DNA of 64,000 nucleotides, from assembly GCA_033026295.1 (NCBI GenBank), contig CM065172.1, positions 17,975,165 through 18,039,164 of the forward strand, read 5' to 3'. Positions within the stretch are counted from its first letter, which is position 1, and every line of letters begins with the position of its first letter. Below are positions 59,401 through 64,000 of the stretch, piece after piece. The DNA is from Channa striata (Eukaryota; Chordata; Actinopteri; Anabantiformes; Channidae). The notes beneath the pieces are model-generated. The model saw nothing but the letters and a program-made list of their open reading frames with translations, made no database searches and had not been told where the DNA came from. The position numbers and the translations under genes were made by a program.

Positions 59401-62400
59401 TTTATAGCAATGTGTGGAAAAGTGGACAAAATTGTAAACATATGCAGGGAAATTCCCCTAAATAAGATACATATTGTAACATGTTTAGCAGTTTACTTTT
59501 TTGTTAATGATAATTACTTATATATTATCAGCACATGAATTATACAAAGTACACATTGTATAACAAATTTGTTAGTATATATTATTAGTATCCCTAATAA
59601 TAGGGATACTAATAGACTTTTAAAATGTACCCTTCAACAGCAAAGAGTCCAGATAGTACATAGAGTATTCATAATCTCATTATCATCTCGAAAATGACCT
59701 AACGTGTAAAACATGGACCCATATCACTTTGGTAAAACAAGCACACATTCTCCTATCAACGCGTGTATTCTTGTTTTAAAATACTCAAACAACCATAAAT
59801 CGAACAGTTTAGTGGATGACAGTGTTGAAGCGTTTGACAAATTGCACATGCACATGTTCTGCACCGTTTCATTTAATATGTTGGAAACCAAAAAAAAAAA
59901 AAAAAAAAAGGCCAATAAAAAGCCAATTTTAACTGAGTCAGCCGCAGCTTTGAAGCTGAGCACTGGTACTACAGCTCTTTTTATCTGATACTATTTTCTT
60001 TTCATATATTCTTAGCTAGTAAATCCCTTTTCTACAAAAATCCTGTTTGAATAATAGCTCTGTCAGTATAATGACAGTAGGTTGGTGCAGATTTAAAAAG
60101 CTGTCCTATGTTGTCCCATGACCTGTGTTTAATATTTCTGGCTTGTTTAAAAGAAAAATATATAGCTGGGCACATATAGCATAGTGCATGAAAAGCTATT
60201 TGAATTGTTTTGTCCATCTGTCTATTCGAGGTAATTTGAGATGAAGTGATAATTTTCTCCACCCTAATGTACACCATGTTAATAAAATGCTTCAGTGAAG
60301 TGGAATAAATCTCGTTCTGTATCAAAGGTTTATTCTCAGATGATGAATACATTCATTCTTCAGGACTGAACAGTTTGAGGCGTCGTTGAACAGCTATTTT
60401 GCAGTTATGAGCTGCAGTTCAGCTCCCATGATTCTTTGTTTATATTAGGTCCTCACACAATAATTGCAATCAGGACTTGCAGACTAACAGATTAAAAAAA
60501 TATAATTAATAGGAACAAAGTAATGTGGTTACAAATAAATGACAAATCCACAATAACAGGTTTGTAGGAAATAAGGGGTAGAGGAAATTAAACTGTAAAT
60601 GTGTGTTTTTAAAGGAAAATAATGTGCTGTGAGTTTACACAGAAAACTGGCTCAACATAATAGTTATTAAATGTGACTGGATATGAAATGGCACAAAAAC
60701 CCTGTTTAACTTAGACACTGTAGATTTAGACACCAACTAATATGTTACATGCATTCAAGCGGCTCATCAAGAAAGAGACAGCAGTGCCCATAAAACACGT
60801 CTGCGTCAGGGAAAGTGTGGGAAGTGAGGGGAGACAAAGCGTCCATCATCAGCGTCATCAAACAGGAGGGTGCTGTGACATGGAGCTCTTTAAATGCAAG
60901 CTTTGACAGAAGCCAGCAATCCTTCCTCACCACACTGCCCCTGCTAATCCCCTCCATTCAACCACATCACTATGGAAACTGACTGGATGTCTCACCCCGG
61001 CTGCCTAACTTGTGCCATGCAGCCATGTCCGCCACTGACATGGAGCTTGTGCAGCAAAAATGCTGGCGGATCATTGTTCCGCCACATGTCTCCATGCTGT
61101 GACTGTGTTACAGACTATTACTGGATAACAAATTGATGCAAGACCCTTTGGGTTAATGTGTGTTAAAATCTAGGGGGCGGCTCAGGAAGAGACAATCACT
61201 ATGGTACATGCTCAGACCATCCCAGGAGTGAGCACTTGAGTCTTTGAGAAAACTTGGTGGAGAGTTTGAGTTGGATGGAGCAAATTTTCATATTCCTACC
61301 TATTTCATTTCTTTGCCTTTCCTCTGGCAAAATTGCAGGAGAATATTTGTCATGGTTTTAAAAGGTTTATCAGCTTCAAAGCTGAGGGAGCTGGCCGTCC
61401 AACCCATCAGTGGGACCACGCAATCCTTCCAGCACTGACAAGAATAGGTTAGAGCATGTGGACAAAATTCTCCGGCTAAGCTCCCAATTCAGAGCTTTGC
61501 ATAAAGCTCGGAGAAGCACATTTGCATTTTGCCTCTGACGTCAGCTTTAATCCATCGCAAACTACTTCTTCACCCCCTCAACATCTCAGAGGAAAGCTTC
61601 GATAATTGCTAATTACAGGACAAAGATGGTCATGATCACTGGCACCATCAGCCTGGTCAGCGCCAACGCTGATTGCCTGAGACGTGCACAGGTAAACCAC
61701 AAGCTGCAACAAAGACTGTGCTCGTGCAACTTGACACAGTTTGGGCGACAAACACGTACATTTTTCTTTTTGGATGTTGTCTTGCATCTTCTCATTAAAG
61801 AATGCCAAAAGCATGAAAGGGACAAATATGACCTGCCTGGGTGAGCTGACCCTGGTGGCACTGTGAAACACCACCTGCTGTTTAGTCAGACGTTCCTCTG
61901 CACTTCAGCGGCTTCAGTAATTAATGGCAGCACCTAATACACCTACTTTGGACACTGGCTAATGTGAATTCATTTATGTTTTATCAATCAAATAAATAAT
62001 CAAGTTGTATTATCTATGATATTGGTTTCTTCATAGACATATTTACAGTCCTTCACTGATATCTAATCCAAATAAGGCCAATTTTGCTCAAGAGAGAAAG
62101 TCTTATTACCATTGTTATAATTTGCTAAGTAACATTGTCCATGTTTATTTCTTCTTTAATCATGTTTAATTTTTATTGCTGTAACACATCATTCAAGTAG
62201 TGAACTGTAAAACAAATAATATGCTAAATAAATGATTCATGAACAATTTGATGTTGCAAATTCATCTTTAGCTGCATAACAGTCAATATTATTTTAACAA
62301 TTTATGAAGATGTGTTACGCCGACTCATTTGCTATTAGATGTTGTGTTAAGTTTATTGCTGACCAGCTAAAACATTTCTGAAAAACGTGGATTTTGGGCT

Positions 62401-64000
62401 GCAAGGATAATATTCACCCAGACACAACACACAATGTGACAGGCATTTTATTGTATATATTCTGGTTTAGAATTTTTTTAGAGGTTTTTAACAGGTTCAG
62501 TTTAGTAAGGCTACTCTTAGGAGGTGACTAAATCCCATGACAAATGATATAAATTGATCCCATAGAACTTATGAGCTATGTGTCTTTATTTCACAGCTGT
62601 TGCAGTGTTGTCTGCCCCAAGGGCAGTGTCACTACTGTCACTACACGTGGTTCATTATTTAACAGCACACAGATATATCCATGCTAAAAGTCATGTACAA
62701 TAACCATCTACAGGAGAACATAAGATCAGCATGCAAACTGGGCTTTTGTGCATGTCTCTGCTGTTTAGCACGACTGCAAGTTGAAATCCATCCAAGCAGC
62801 TCGGTGAAATATTGCTTAGGTGGAGTGGTGCTCTGAGCTAAATGCCAGCGTCAGCATGGTAACGTGCTCGTGATGGTGATGATGCCGTGCGGTAGTTTAG
62901 CATACACGCCAACAAATATGAACCAGAGCTAATGGAAATATGATTGTTTTTTTCAAAACTTCGGTTTAAAAAAGCTTATTCAAATTCTTGCTTGTTGATA
63001 TGATGCAATGTGAAAGGTGAAGATACCACCAGAGTTGTTGCAGTTCTTCCTGAGGGGATGTAGGAATTTGTAATAAAGTCTATGTTGCATCATCAAAGAC
63101 TTTTCACACAAATGTCAACATTGTGATGGTGAAAAGTTAAGAGATCACTGAAGTCATCTGTTGAGGATCCCCCAAACCCAAGACCAGCACCACTAATGTA
63201 AATGAAAATATCATTTGAACTTAAGTTTATTTGTTCCTGAGCTGCAGAGACAGATAGACTGTGTAAAATAAAAGTTCTCACTTTACATGCCACATATAAA
63301 TTTAGCTGCCATATTTCATGCCGTAGCGTAAAGAAATAGTCAGTGCTTGTAGGCAAATTACCATATTTATTTTTATTTCTTGCTGTTGGATAGTAGGAGC
63401 CCTGGATGATCTTTTGCTGGAAATAACGTGGCTTTGACTTGTTAAAGCGTCTCATGGTTGGATCTACAGAAGTCCCATAATGGGCAAAAATAAAACTAGT
63501 GAACAAATAAAGCCACAATCCACCACAGTTATTGTTACTTTGCAAGTCAACTCAAACATATGATGCCAACAGTGAAGCAGAACCAAGTCATCTCGAGGTT
63601 GAAATGGGGGCATTGCAGAGTTTTAGGATTTTGGACATTTGTCAGCATCTATTTTGTCTTTGCTTCAAAACATTTAGAGTTACATCTCCGTTTTCCAGCT
63701 TTACTTTGCCTTCAAACAAATTATCTTATATTTGACTCACTGTAATCGGTTTTGAACATCCTTCGGGTTCTGTGTTTCTTCACATTCACAATAATTTTTT
63801 TGTTTCCCTATTGTTTTCCCTATTTCTTGTGCTCTGCATTAAAACGCAAAAACGTTAGCAATAAGCATTGGTGCATTGGTGTAAAGAACATGCTTTATGT
63901 TAATATGCTGCTGTCACTGTCAGACATGATAAGCGTGATAAGACAAATCCAGAGGTTGTGACGCCTCATGGTGCGTTGGTTTGCATTAATACGCATCTAG
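56401..64000. other. Gene-free flank upstream of slc6a1
   Basis: AT-rich sequence with scattered short open frames lacking splice support. A (TC)n run lies at about 58231-58254. More complex, non-repetitive blocks at about 60740-61010 and 61170-61870 could be regulatory; the latter contains TGACGTCA (a full CRE) at about 61537. No slc6a11 exon, which neighbours SLC6A1 in human, is seen. Confidence 0.45.
59583..59614. repeat. Perfect 14-bp hairpin with 4-nt loop
   Basis: TATTAGTATCCCTA at 59583-59596 pairs exactly with TAGGGATACTAATA at 59601-59614 around ATAA. No known element was recognised around it. Confidence 0.85.

Overview
The window is nuclear DNA from a ray-finned (teleost) fish. It is AT-rich, has introns with canonical GT-AG junctions, long AT-rich intergenic stretches, (CA)n microsatellites, a tRNA-derived fish-type SINE and remnants of hAT and Tc1-like transposons. 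Four protein-coding genes can be reconstructed exon by exon: raf1 (+), syn2 (-), vgll4 (+) and slc6a1 (-). No prokaryotic operon, CRISPR array or virus is present.

Layout. 1-10.6 kb: raf1, with a CpG-rich 5' end, 16 coding exons and a 3' UTR. 10.6-15.8 kb: interval with three unassigned exon-like segments. 15.8-25.3 kb: syn2 on the minus strand, 11 coding exons encoding the short synapsin IIb form, with a 4.8 kb first intron holding a SINE, a hairpin and an orphan exon-like segment. 25.3-28.2 kb: divergent syn2/vgll4 promoter region. 27.5-34.5 kb: vgll4, with a non-coding first exon, five coding exons and a long 3' UTR interrupted by a small hAT-type MITE. 34.5-46.2 kb: gene-poor interval. 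46.2-55.3 kb: slc6a1 (GABA transporter GAT1) on the minus strand, 14 coding exons. 55.3-64 kb: gene-free flank upstream of slc6a1.

Gene order and relative orientation (raf1 > < syn2, vgll4 > < slc6a1) match the human 3p25 block SLC6A1-HRH1-ATG7-VGLL4-TAMM41-SYN2/TIMP4-PPARG-TSEN2-MKRN2-RAF1. The intervening human neighbours HRH1, ATG7, TAMM41, TIMP4, PPARG, TSEN2 and MKRN2 are not visible here. This is what is expected of one of two teleost whole-genome-duplication copies after reciprocal gene loss (inference). The genes do not form a pathway: a MAPK kinase, a synaptic-vesicle protein, a TEAD cofactor and a GABA transporter sit together by ancestry.

Most noteworthy: (1) the last slc6a1 exon encodes an extra tail of about 110 residues made of degenerate S-P-x-N-P repeats, inserted just before the ancestral C-terminal motif. 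(2) slc6a1 coding exon 2 lacks one base (131 nt instead of the expected 132), breaking the frame of an otherwise intact gene; assembly error or a real null allele are both possible. (3) Several splice-bounded open segments belong to no gene I recognise. I found no evidence for a wholly new biological system.
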